Positions 1 through 8,104 of a stretch of DNA of 64,000 nucleotides are shown here, piece after piece (positions within the stretch are counted from its first letter, which is position 1; each line of letters starts with the position of its first letter). Source of the DNA: CAXSBR01 sp964236495 (GTDB lineage Bacteria > Actinomycetota > Actinomycetes > Mycobacteriales > Jatrophihabitantaceae); the NCBI GenBank assembly GCA_964236495.1, contig CAXSBR010000007.1:62001-126000 (forward strand), read 5' to 3'. Position numbers and translations under genes: made by a program. The notes under the pieces are model-generated. The model was not told the DNA's origin, ran no database searches, and was given only the letters and a program-made list of their open reading frames with translations.

Positions 1-1
1 C

Positions 2-373
2 GGTTTCGTCTCTCAGGGCGTCAAAATCTCCATCGACACCACCGTCCAGCATTACGTGGACGACGAGTTCCGCGGCCGCGTCTTCGCCGTCTACGACACC
101 CTGTTCAACTTGATGTTCGTCGGCGCGGCCACCGTGACGGCGCTGGTGCTGCCAGAGAACGGCCACTCGTCGACGGCGGTGGTCGCAATCGCCGTCGGGT
201 ACGGACTGATCGGACTGTGGTACGGCTCCACCGCCTACGGTCCCAGGACGAACGAACGAAACAAAAGTCAGTCGGCTGAACCGTCGGTAGCGGCCCAGGT
301 GCGCAGCTCTGCCTCGGCTACCTCGGGTGACACCGGCCCCCGCTCCATCCGCCGCTCGAGCAGGAACTTGTAG
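2..373 (+). CDS. MFS transporter, C-terminal fragment (5' end outside window)
   Basis: An open frame runs in from the window edge and stops at 371-373. It begins GFVSQGVKISIDTT and continues with VDDEFRGRVFAVYDTLFNL, a cytoplasmic-loop signature of drug-efflux-type major facilitator proteins, then two hydrophobic segments (about residues 38-55 and 60-80). The last 40 residues are polar and look non-conserved. They overlap the 3' end of the convergent cca gene by 106 bases, which suggests the original stop was lost and the frame now reads into its neighbour. Substrate cannot be told. The family call rests on the loop motif and hydrophobicity only. Confidence 0.7.
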   Translation, partial: GFVSQGVKISIDTTVQHYVDDEFRGRVFAVYDTLFNLMFVGAATVTALVLPENGHSSTAVVAIAVGYGLIGLWYGSTAYGPRTNERNKSQSAEPSVAAQVRSSASATSGDTGPRSIRRSSRNL

Positions 374-1779
374 GCCTTGCCCACCACCGGGCCGGCTGGC
401 ACGCCCAGGATGACCATGATCGCGTTGCCGTCGAGGTCGGGCCGGATGGCGTCGAGCTCCTCCTGCTCGCGCAGCGCGGCGATGCGCGTCACCAGGCTCG
501 CGTAATTGGACGCCAGTTGCGCGGCCTTGCGTCGGTTGCGGGTGGTGCAGTCCGACCGAACCAGCTTGTTCAGCCGGTCCAGCAGCGGCCCGGCGTCGGT
601 GACGTAGCGGCGCACCGCGGCATCGGTCCACTCGCCGTCGCCGTAGCCGTAGAAGCGCAGGTGCAGAAACACCAGCCGCGAGACGTCGTCGATGAGGTCC
701 TTCGAGCACTTGAGCGCCGTCAGCCGCTTGCGGGCCATCTTCGCGCCGACGACCTCGTGGTGGTGGAAGCTGACCCGCCCACCCGGCTCGAATTGACGGG
801 TTTTCGGCTTGCCGACGTCGTGCAGCAGCGCCGCCCAGCGCAGCACCAAATCCGGGCCGCCGCCGTCGACGCGGACCGTAGTGCTGCCGGCCCGGTTGGC
901 CCTGTCGGCCCTGTCGGCGGCGTGCGGGTTGGAATCGTCGTGCACGAAGGCCGGCTCCTCCAGCTCGATGGCCTGGTCGAGTACCTGCAACGTGTGGGCG
1001 TAGACGTCCTTGTGCTGGCCGTGCTCGTCGGCGGCCATCTTCAGTGCGGGCAGCTCGGGCAGCACGACGTCGGCCAGCCCGGACTCCACCAGCAGCATCA
1101 GGCCCGCGTGCGGATTCAGACCGAGCAGCAACTTGTTCAGCTCGGCCTGCACCCGCTCGGCGGTGATCCGGCCGAGCTCGGGCGCGAGCGCCGTCATCGC
1201 GGCGAGCACGTCGGCGTCGACGTCCATCGGTACGCCGTTGATGCCGTCGAGTTGGGCGACGAAGCGGACGGCCCGCAGCAGGCGCAGCGGGTCGTCGGCG
1301 AAGGACTCCATCGCCGGCGCCGGTGTGCGGATCAGGCCGCGCGCCAGGTCGGCGAGCCCGCCGAACGGATCGTGGAAGGTGCGCTCGGGCAACGAGAGCG
1401 CCATCGCGTTCATGGTGAAGTCGCGACGGAGCAGGTCGTCATGGAGGTTGTCGCCGTACTCGACCAGGGGATTGCGGCTGACGCGGTCGTAGCGGTCGGC
1501 GCGAAAGGTCGTTATCTCGCACTGTCGGCCGCGAAACTGCACGCCGACGGTGCCGTAGTCGATGCCGGTGGTCCAGGTGTTGGCGCCTGCCTTCGACATC
1601 AGCGCGAGGACCACGTCGGGGCGGGCATCGGTGGTGAAGTCCAGATCGTCGCCGGCGCGGCCGAGCAGCGCGTCGCGCACCGGCCCGCCGACCAGGTACA
1701 GATGGTGTCCGGCGGCGGTGAACAGTTCGGCCAGGGCGTCGGCGGCGGGATCGACGTCGATGAGCTGGGCCGGGTCCAC
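268..1779 (-). CDS. cca: CCA tRNA nucleotidyltransferase
   Basis: Adds or repairs the 3'-CCA end of tRNAs using CTP and ATP. The 503-residue product has the class II nucleotidyltransferase head with GGPVRD at residues 31-36 and the metal-binding D-L-D at about 45-47 (DLDFTTDA), a neck and body rich in Arg and Leu, and a C-terminal HD domain with ALLHDVGKPKTR around residue 315. This is the long actinobacterial form often annotated pcnA. It lies divergently from the NUDIX gene, as in mycobacteria, with 489 bases of repeat-containing DNA between them. The ATG start at 1779 sits just before the conserved head. Confidence 0.93.
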   Translation of the reverse strand: MDPAQLIDVDPAADALAELFTAAGHHLYLVGGPVRDALLGRAGDDLDFTTDARPDVVLALMSKAGANTWTTGIDYGTVGVQFRGRQCEITTFRADRYDRVSRNPLVEYGDNLHDDLLRRDFTMNAMALSLPERTFHDPFGGLADLARGLIRTPAPAMESFADDPLRLLRAVRFVAQLDGINGVPMDVDADVLAAMTALAPELGRITAERVQAELNKLLLGLNPHAGLMLLVESGLADVVLPELPALKMAADEHGQHKDVYAHTLQVLDQAIELEEPAFVHDDSNPHAADRADRANRAGSTTVRVDGGGPDLVLRWAALLHDVGKPKTRQFEPGGRVSFHHHEVVGAKMARKRLTALKCSKDLIDDVSRLVFLHLRFYGYGDGEWTDAAVRRYVTDAGPLLDRLNKLVRSDCTTRNRRKAAQLASNYASLVTRIAALREQEELDAIRPDLDGNAIMVILGVPAGPVVGKAYKFLLERRMERGPVSPEVAEAELRTWAATDGSAD

Positions 1780-2268
1780 GAAGAGTGCAGCCTAGCCGTC
1801 GTCGCCGGAGAAGGTTGTCGAACGCGACCGCTCGACGAGGCCGTTGGACACGTCTACACCCCGCACGTCGCGTCGATCCACGGCGTCGCCGCTGTCATGC
1901 GCCGCAGCGGTGTCGAACAGGCTTGCTGGCATGCGCTACAGCCGGTGGCGAACAGGGTTGTGGATATCCACCGGTCGCTGACCAGGCCGTCCAACGGCCC
2001 GGTGATATCCACAACGCCGCCGCTGGCATGCACCGCAACGGTGGCGAACAGGGTTGTGGATATCCACCGGTCGCTGATCAGGCCGTCCAACGGCCCGTTG
2101 ATATCCATAACGTCGCCGCTGGCATGCGCCGCAGCCGGCGGAAGCTGCGGCCGGCGTGGCTACCTCCGGCCGGCGCGGGGGCGTCGGAACCGCCGTGGCC
2201 GCCACCTCCGGCCCCGTGCGGGCCGCGTTGGAAGGGCCGCGCGGGCAGGCGCTCGGTAGGGTCGGTCT
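1780..2268. other. Divergent intergenic region between cca and NUDIX gene
   Basis: This 489-base gap has no convincing gene. Open frames crossing it on the plus strand are continuations of cca antisense frames, and the minus-strand 84-codon frame simply translates the repeat twice. Its main content is the tandem repeat at 1925-2139. The last 130 bases are a GC-rich run of ggcc/ccgg motifs. Both flanking genes must be expressed from promoters within or beside the repeats. Confidence 0.7.
1925..2139. repeat. Two-and-a-fraction tandem 96-97 bp repeats, each containing a dyad
   Basis: Unit 1 begins at 1925, unit 2 at 2022 and a truncated third copy at 2118, each opening with GCTGGCATGC. Within each full unit is a long inverted repeat. 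In unit 1 the arms are GTTGTGGATATC (1957-1968) and GATATCCACAAC (2004-2015), extended by ACCGG/CCGGT with one bulged base. In unit 2 the arms are at 2053-2064 and 2100-2111 with one mismatch. Each arm carries an 8/9 or 7/9 match to the DnaA box TTATCCACA. The unit could be a REP-like element, a DnaA-binding site or an RNA hairpin. Confidence 0.85.
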
Positions 2269-2739
2269 ATGCCTCGTCCGCCCACTTCTGCGCGGCAGCA
2301 CCCGCTGCAGCGGGTGGATGAGACCAGCGCCGGCGGCCTCGTCGTTGATCTCGCCAGCGGGGCGACACCTGCAGCGCTCATCGGCAAACGCGATCGGCGT
2401 GGACGCCTGCTGTGGTCGCTGCCCAAAGGTCACCTTGAGGGCGCCGAGACAGCGGAGCAGGCCGCGATCCGCGAGGTTGCCGAGGAAACAGGTATCCGCG
2501 GTGAAATACTGGGCCGGCTGGGCACCATCGACTACTGGTTCGTCGCCGACGGCCGGCGGATTCACAAGACTGTGCATCATTTCCTGCTCCGGGCTACCGG
2601 TGGTGAACTTTCCGACGACGATGTCGAGGTCAGCGAGGTCGCCTGGGTGCCGTTCACCGAATTGACGCGCCGGCTGGCCTACCCCGACGAGCGCACGCTG
2701 ATGCAAAAGGCGGGGCTTCTACTGGCAGACACGGCGTGA
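2269..2739 (+). CDS. NUDIX hydrolase (MutT4-like)
   Basis: Hydrolyses a nucleoside diphosphate linked to another moiety; the substrate is not evident. The Nudix box is complete at residues 54-76: G54, E60, R68-E69, E72-E73, G75-I76 in the expected G-x5-E-x7-RE-U-x-EE-x-G-U spacing. The rest of the 156 residues form a normal single Nudix fold. In mycobacteria the gene in this slot (between cca and the DUF6049 gene) is mutT4. Its stop overlaps the GTG start of the DUF6049 gene by four bases, so the two are translationally coupled and probably co-transcribed with murJ. Confidence 0.9.
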   Translation: MPRPPTSARQHPLQRVDETSAGGLVVDLASGATPAALIGKRDRRGRLLWSLPKGHLEGAETAEQAAIREVAEETGIRGEILGRLGTIDYWFVADGRRIHKTVHHFLLRATGGELSDDDVEVSEVAWVPFTELTRRLAYPDERTLMQKAGLLLADTA

Positions 2740-5099
2740 GCGCCCTGGACCGCACCGCAACGGGCAGCACCGAGCGGCAGGCGCGGACGTCGGGGGGCGG
2801 TCGGGTGCGCCGTTCAGGTCTGCGGGTGGCCATTGCGGGTAGCGCGATGCTGGCAGTGCTGACCGCGACGCAGCCGCTCGCTGGGGCTGCGCAGCAGTCC
2901 GGACCGTCCACTGCGACGGCTCGGGCCGGTGCGGGGGGCGGCGAGCGCAGTTCGGCCGGCATGCAAGGGTCGGCAGGCGAGGCCATTCCGGGGGTCGCCC
3001 CAGTCGCCCCAGTTGCCGCCGCAGCCGTCACAGCGGTCGCCACAGCCGTCGCTCCAGCGCCGATTCCCGGCGTCACCGTCGCCATTACCGGCTTCTCGCC
3101 GCGCTCGCCCGATACACGCAAGCCCACGCAGAAGATCTCGATCGGCGTGCAGATTACCAACGCCTCCGGTGTGGACCTGACGGGGCTGCAGCTGCAGCTC
3201 GATCGCGGCTCGCCCATGACGACGGAGAAGGCGGTCGACAGCGCGCTGGTCACTCCGCCCAGCGCGCGCGACATCGACCTGCCCGCAACGAAGCTCAAGG
3301 GCGCCGTCGTCGCCGGCGAAATTCGCACCGAGACCCTGAAGGTGACGCTCGGTTCAGGCGGGCTGTGCCTCGGTTGCGGCCCTGAGGCGGGCAGTATCTA
3401 CCCGATCGATGTCAGCCTGCACGCCAACGGAAGCGAGCTGGCCCGGGCGCATACGTTGCTCCCGGTGTTCAAGGCAACGCCGATGCCGGTGCAGGTGAGC
3501 TGGCTGTGGCCGCTGATCGACGGCCCGCACCGCGCGCTGTCGGCGAGTGTGTTCACCGACGACACGCTGGCTACGTCGGTGGCGCCCGGTGGCCGCCTGG
3601 ACCGTGGGCTGGAAGTCGTCGAGCGCGTGCACACCAAGGCAGCGGTGACGGTCGTGACCGATCCCGAGCTTCTCGACTCGCTGGTCGTCATGAGCCACGG
3701 CTACACCGTCCAGGTGCCCCACCACAGCGCGCACCCCGGCGCCGGCCAAGCGGCTGCCACCGCGTGGCTGCGTCGGTTGCGAGCGGTCGCCGCGGACACG
3801 CCGATCACCCTGACGTCCTACGCAGACCCCGATCTCGACGCTCTCACCCGGGCCGGCATCGCGGTGCCGGTAACCCTGGACGCCGACGTCGCTGCCCATG
3901 TGCGCAGCGCACTGGGGCGCGTGCCGCCGAGCACCCTGGTGTGGCCCGACGGCGACAATCTGACCAGCAGGAGCTTGGACGCCGTGGTCAGCAACGGCGC
4001 CACCAGCGTGGTTCTGGATGACACCGCCCTGCCCGGGGACTCGGTAGCGTCCGGGCAGGGCGACGTGACGCCCGACGCGTTGTCGCCGCTGCCGGCGGCT
4101 ACGGGAACCGCGACGGCCATCGTGCTGGACACGCGGCTGGAACGCACGATCGCCACCCTGACCTCCCGCCGTGGCGACGTCGGCCGTCTGCCCGGTCTGC
4201 TCGCCCAGCTGGCCGTGCGCGCCGCCCACCAGCCGACGCACCGGCACTACGTCGCCCTGGCCCCGCAGCGCTACGTCGATCCGGATGTGGCGACGGCGTC
4301 GACGGCGATCCTGGCGGTGGCCACCGCTGCGTGGGCGTCCGGCCTGCCGCTGGCCACCGCACTGGCCACCGTCGAGCCGGTCGACCGCGGCGTGCTCTTT
4401 CCGGCCAGCGACTCACTCGCGCTGGACCCGGCGCAGACCGCCACCCTGCGCGACGTCGCCGCTCGGGTCAGCACGCTGCGTGACTGCCTGGACAACGACG
4501 GCGCCCGCCGGCTGGTGGGCGGCTACACGCTGGCCTTGGCCCGCGGCACCTCGAACTGGTGGCGCTTCCACCGACCGGGGGGGCAGGACTACGTCAACGC
4601 GCTGCGATCCCAGATCTCCAAACAGGAGGCGTCGATCCGCATCGAGTCGCGCCCGAACTCGACGTTCACCCTGGGCTCCATCGACGCCCCGATCATTGTT
4701 CGGGTGCAGAATCTGCTGCCTGTTCGGGCGTCGTTCCGGCTGCAGGTAGAACGAGTCAGCGGCGATGCGGGCTTTCGCGTCGACAAAATTCCAGTGCAAA
4801 CCCTCCAGCCCGGCGACCGTCGCGACGTCAAGATCGGTGCGCATGTGGAGAAATCCGGTCGGTTCCTGATTGCGGTGACGCTGACCAGTCCCGGCGGTAC
4901 GCCGCTGGGCAAGAGCGTGCCGTTTCGTATTCACAGCACCGCCTACGGACATGCCGCGCTGTTGATCACTGGTTCCGCCTTCGCCGTGCTGCTCCTGGCC
5001 CTCGCTCGCCGAGCGGTGCTGCGAGGGGTGCGGCTCTGGCGGCGGCGGCGGCGCGGTCCCCGGCCTGCGCTGCCCACGTCGTTCCCGGCGCCCCAGTGA
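2736..5099 (+). CDS. DUF6049 family exported membrane-anchored protein
   Basis: This 787-residue protein is the positional homologue of Rv3909, always beside murJ in actinobacteria and therefore thought to act in cell-envelope assembly; its biochemical role is unknown. The N-terminus has Arg residues (RVRRSGLR) followed by a hydrophobic stretch ending in Ala-rich sequence, a signal peptide. An Ala/Pro/Val-rich linker follows to about residue 115, then a large extracellular region, then one C-terminal transmembrane helix (HAALLITGSAFAVLLLALA) with a basic cytoplasmic tail RRRRRGPRP. Start GTG overlaps the NUDIX stop. The product should be anchored with its bulk outside the membrane. Confidence 0.88.
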   Translation: MSALDRTATGSTERQARTSGGGRVRRSGLRVAIAGSAMLAVLTATQPLAGAAQQSGPSTATARAGAGGGERSSAGMQGSAGEAIPGVAPVAPVAAAAVTAVATAVAPAPIPGVTVAITGFSPRSPDTRKPTQKISIGVQITNASGVDLTGLQLQLDRGSPMTTEKAVDSALVTPPSARDIDLPATKLKGAVVAGEIRTETLKVTLGSGGLCLGCGPEAGSIYPIDVSLHANGSELARAHTLLPVFKATPMPVQVSWLWPLIDGPHRALSASVFTDDTLATSVAPGGRLDRGLEVVERVHTKAAVTVVTDPELLDSLVVMSHGYTVQVPHHSAHPGAGQAAATAWLRRLRAVAADTPITLTSYADPDLDALTRAGIAVPVTLDADVAAHVRSALGRVPPSTLVWPDGDNLTSRSLDAVVSNGATSVVLDDTALPGDSVASGQGDVTPDALSPLPAATGTATAIVLDTRLERTIATLTSRRGDVGRLPGLLAQLAVRAAHQPTHRHYVALAPQRYVDPDVATASTAILAVATAAWASGLPLATALATVEPVDRGVLFPASDSLALDPAQTATLRDVAARVSTLRDCLDNDGARRLVGGYTLALARGTSNWWRFHRPGGQDYVNALRSQISKQEASIRIESRPNSTFTLGSIDAPIIVRVQNLLPVRASFRLQVERVSGDAGFRVDKIPVQTLQPGDRRDVKIGAHVEKSGRFLIAVTLTSPGGTPLGKSVPFRIHSTAYGHAALLITGSAFAVLLLALARRAVLRGVRLWRRRRRGPRPALPTSFPAPQ

Positions 5100-5107
5100 T
5101 AGGCGGT

Positions 5108-5165
5108 GCGCAGTGATTGACGCAGTGATCGGCGGCGCGCAGTGATCGACGCAGTGATCGGCGAC
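5108..5165 (+). repeat. 29-bp tandem duplication spanning the murJ start
   Basis: Two copies (5108-5136 and 5137-5165) match at 27 leading bases with one difference. The murJ GTG at 5142 lies in the second copy. The first copy carries an equivalent GTG at 5113 that opens a ten-codon frame ending at the TGA 5143-5145, which overlaps the murJ start in a GTGA arrangement. Confidence 0.8.
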
Positions 5166-7367
5166 GAACCCGGCAACGAAGGCTGGCACGGACCGCTGGG
5201 TCCGGCCGAGCCGCACGACGGCTGGGGCCCCTTGGCCGTCTACAACTCGCGGTGGGCGCAGGCCGCGGCAGTACTGCCCGAGGAAGTCGGCCAGAACGGT
5301 GCCTCGGCGGCAGCAACCGGACCGTCCGGCGATGGGATTGCGCTGCTCGACGAGCCCGTCGAGTCGTCCCCGCACCACCAGTGGGGCGCAATCAGCTACG
5401 TCGGCCCGCGGCGCAAGCGGCCCGATTCGCCTGCCAAGACCGCCACCGCCTCCCCAGCTAACGACGCCTCCCCAGCTGCCGACGCCTCCTCAACTAACGA
5501 CGCCTCCTCAGCTGACGCGGGCGAACAGGTCGCGGCGGGCCAGCAGGCTGTGGCGCCCGAAGGTCAACCGGCCGAGGTCGCCGTCCAAGCCGGTGCACCG
5601 GCCGCCGAGACAGCAGCACAGGATGTCGCCGCCAGCCCCGCCGGGAACGGCGCTCCGGATTACGCTCAGCACGCCCGCTCGAATGCCCCTTCGACCAGCG
5701 CTCACGACGGCCGCTCGGATGCCCCTTCGACCAGCGCTCAGGACAGAGCTGAGGACGGCGCTGCGGCGGCGGAATCCAACCGCGGGCTGATGACCTCCAG
5801 CCGAACGATGGCCGTCGCCAGCCTGGCCAGCCGGTTGACCGGCTTTCTGCGCACCGTCGCCCTTGCCGCGGCGCTGGGCATTGCGGCGTCGAAGGTTGCC
5901 GACTCCTACAACCTGGCCAACATTCTGCCCAACATGGTCTACGAGCTGCTGCTGGGCGGCGTGCTCTCCAGCGTCGTCATTCCGCTGATCGTGCACTCCC
6001 AGGAGCACGACGACGACGGCGGCGAGGCCTACACCCAGCGGCTGCTGAGCTGGGCAACCGTGGTGCTGGCGGTCGCCACCTTGCTGGCCGTAGCCGCCGC
6101 GCCGCTGCTGGCCGCGGCGTTCGCCTCCCAGCACGCGCAGCGCGAATTGATCAGCATCTTTGCCACACTGCTGCTGCCCGAGATCTTCTTCTACGGCCTG
6201 GGCGCAATGTTCACCGCGGTGCTCAACACCCGGGGCGTCTACGGCCCGCCGGCGTGGGCGCCGGTGCTCAACAACCTGATCACCTTGGCCACGGTGGGGG
6301 CGTTCACGCTGCTGCCCGGGCCCGCAACGCTCAACGAATCCACCATCACCAACACCCAGATCCTGGTGCTGGGTATCGGCACCACCGCCGGCATCGCAGT
6401 CCAGGCGCTCGTCCTGACGCCCTACCTGCGCAAAGTCGGCTTCCGATGGCGGTGGCGATTCCGCCCGTCGGGCCGGGAAACCGTGCGGATGGGCGAGGTG
6501 CGCACCCTGGCGCTGTGGGTGCTGGGCTACGTCGCTATCAGCCAGGTCGGCGTCTACGTCATCAACAAGGTGGCCAACCGGCACACCGGTGGTCCGACGA
6601 CGTTCGCCTACGGCGACCTGCTGTTCCAGGTGCCCTACGGCATCGTCGGGGTGTCGCTACTGACCGCGCTGATGCCGCGGATGTCGCGCTCGGCGGCGCG
6701 CGGCGACAACGCCGCGGTGATCGCCGATCTGTCGCTGGGCAGTCGGCTGTCCGCGGTGGGACTGCTGCCGGTCACCGGTGCGCTGATGGTGCTGGGCCCG
6801 TCGCTGGCCGTGGTGCTGTTCGCCTACGGCCGCAGCGGCACCACCGATGGGCGCAACGTGGGCGTCGTGCTGGCTCTGAGTGCGTTCGGGTTGCTGCCGT
6901 TCGCGCTGGTGATGCTGCAGCTGCGGGTGTTCTACGCGCTGCGCGACGCCCGGACCCCGACGCTGATCAACGCGTTCATGGTGGCGACGAAGGTGGCCCT
7001 GGTGCTGGTGTTCAACGCCGTGCTGACCGGCGAGCGGGTGATCCTGTGGCTCGGGTTCGCCACCTCGACGTCGTACCTGGTCGGCGCGGTGGCGGGCTAT
7101 TTCCTCTTGGCGCGCCGGTTCGGCGGCCTCGGCTTCCGCGCGGTGGGGGCGACGGTCGCCCGGATGGTAGTGGTGACCGCGGTGGCCTCGGCGGCCGCGC
7201 TGGCGGTAGTGCTGGTGGTCCAACGCGCGCTCGGGCACGGCCCCAGTGGGTCGCTACTGGCACTTTTGGGTGCGGTAGTGGCGGGTGTGATCGTGCTGAT
7301 AGTGATGACTCGGATCGTCAAGGTTGCCGAGATCGACCAGCTCGTAGCCACCGTCCGCGGCCGCTGA
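5142..7367 (+). CDS. murJ: Lipid II flippase MurJ (MviN) with long N-terminal extension
   Basis: Moves lipid II across the cytoplasmic membrane for peptidoglycan synthesis. The 741-residue protein has about 215 residues of Ala/Ser/Asp/Pro-rich, apparently disordered N-terminal sequence with internal near-repeats (NDASPAADASSTNDASS; APSTSAHDGRSDAPSTSA). Then comes the MOP-superfamily core starting at SRTMAVASLASRLTGFLRT with about 14 helices, including the conserved NILPNMVYELLLGG. It lacks the C-terminal kinase-like and extracellular domains of the longer mycobacterial MviN. It follows the DUF6049 gene by 42 bases and is likely in the same operon. The start could lie later within the disordered region. 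Confidence 0.93.
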   Translation: MIDAVIGDEPGNEGWHGPLGPAEPHDGWGPLAVYNSRWAQAAAVLPEEVGQNGASAAATGPSGDGIALLDEPVESSPHHQWGAISYVGPRRKRPDSPAKTATASPANDASPAADASSTNDASSADAGEQVAAGQQAVAPEGQPAEVAVQAGAPAAETAAQDVAASPAGNGAPDYAQHARSNAPSTSAHDGRSDAPSTSAQDRAEDGAAAAESNRGLMTSSRTMAVASLASRLTGFLRTVALAAALGIAASKVADSYNLANILPNMVYELLLGGVLSSVVIPLIVHSQEHDDDGGEAYTQRLLSWATVVLAVATLLAVAAAPLLAAAFASQHAQRELISIFATLLLPEIFFYGLGAMFTAVLNTRGVYGPPAWAPVLNNLITLATVGAFTLLPGPATLNESTITNTQILVLGIGTTAGIAVQALVLTPYLRKVGFRWRWRFRPSGRETVRMGEVRTLALWVLGYVAISQVGVYVINKVANRHTGGPTTFAYGDLLFQVPYGIVGVSLLTALMPRMSRSAARGDNAAVIADLSLGSRLSAVGLLPVTGALMVLGPSLAVVLFAYGRSGTTDGRNVGVVLALSAFGLLPFALVMLQLRVFYALRDARTPTLINAFMVATKVALVLVFNAVLTGERVILWLGFATSTSYLVGAVAGYFLLARRFGGLGFRAVGATVARMVVVTAVASAAALAVVLVVQRALGHGPSGSLLALLGAVVAGVIVLIVMTRIVKVAEIDQLVATVRGR

Positions 7368-7374
7368 ACTAGCT

Positions 7375-7403
7375 GGCCGTCCACTGACTAGCCGTGGGCG
7401 GCC
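7375..7403. terminator. Hairpin between convergent murJ and DUF309 gene
   Basis: Arms GGCCGTCCAC (7375-7384) and GTGGGCGGCC (7394-7403) pair at 9 of 10 positions plus one G-T, with a 9-base loop. It sits 8 bases after the murJ stop, between two convergent genes. There is no T-run, which is common for high-GC actinobacterial terminators. Confidence 0.5.
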
Positions 7404-7468
7404 AAGCCGGTCAGCGCTTCGAGCCGGCGCGAAACGGCTCGACGTAGGGCAGCCCCGGCACCGCTCGG

Positions 7469-7951
7469 TCATGCCGACCCGGCGTCCGAGCGGGCACCGG
7501 TCAACTGCGGCGGCGCCGGAGTACCGCCGGCCAGCGCGGCGTCGATCCACATCACCAGGCCGTCGACGTCAATGCCGTACGGCGTTCGACCGGCGTACAC
7601 ACGCAGACCGGTGCGGGCGCGTTCGAGCAGCGCAACCCGGCCACGTTCGTTGCCCCGGGCGGCGTGGGTCAGGCCGACGGCCAGCTGCGCCAGCGCCTTC
7701 CACAGCGCTCGATCGTCGGCGGCACTCTTCCAGGCGTCCTCGAACACCTCGTGGGCGTGGAACGGCTTGCCCGCGTCGATCAGCTGCTGGGCCTGCGCCA
7801 CAGTCTGGGCCGGCGTCCGCACCACACCTTCAGGGGCCCGCTCCACACCGACAGCACCGTAGGGCAGCGGCCGCCCCAGCCCGTCGCGCGGACGTGCGTT
7901 GCGGGCGCGTCCGACGGCATCACGATCGCGACCGGTCATGAGGCAAATCAT
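7469..7951 (-). CDS. DUF309 domain protein
   Basis: The 160-residue product carries the DUF309 helical hairpin with the diagnostic FHAHEVFEDAWK at about residues 63-74 followed by LWKALAQLAVGLTHAARGN. The family is all-helical and of unknown biochemical function. The gene is convergent with murJ and divergent from trxB, in the slot where mycobacteria carry sigM and its anti-sigma gene. ATG at 7951 is preceded by a G-rich run; an in-frame ATG at 7939 is an alternative start that would remove four residues. Confidence 0.85.
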   Translation of the reverse strand: MICLMTGRDRDAVGRARNARPRDGLGRPLPYGAVGVERAPEGVVRTPAQTVAQAQQLIDAGKPFHAHEVFEDAWKSAADDRALWKALAQLAVGLTHAARGNERGRVALLERARTGLRVYAGRTPYGIDVDGLVMWIDAALAGGTPAPPQLTGARSDAGSA

Positions 7952-8104
7952 GCCCCCGGGTCAGCCGGTTCGGGTCGCTTTGCCCCCGTGAAGGCGGACA
8001 GTTGACCGAAAGCGCTGAGGTGGGCAGGAATACGGCGGCGCATAGCATCGTTTCGAGGCCGGACCGTCCCAAGGCATCCCAAGGCAATACCCAGTGAGGA
8101 CATC

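Noticed and set aside
1854..2108. Minus-strand 84-codon frame with internal peptide repeats (DGLVSDRWISTTLFAT)
   Set aside because: The peptide repeat is a by-product of the tandem DNA repeat; no ribosome site, and both strands give similar open frames.
517..2259. Long plus-strand open frame of 580 codons
   Set aside because: It is antisense to cca through most of its length, its residues are typical of a reversed high-GC gene, and its end merely translates the intergenic repeats.
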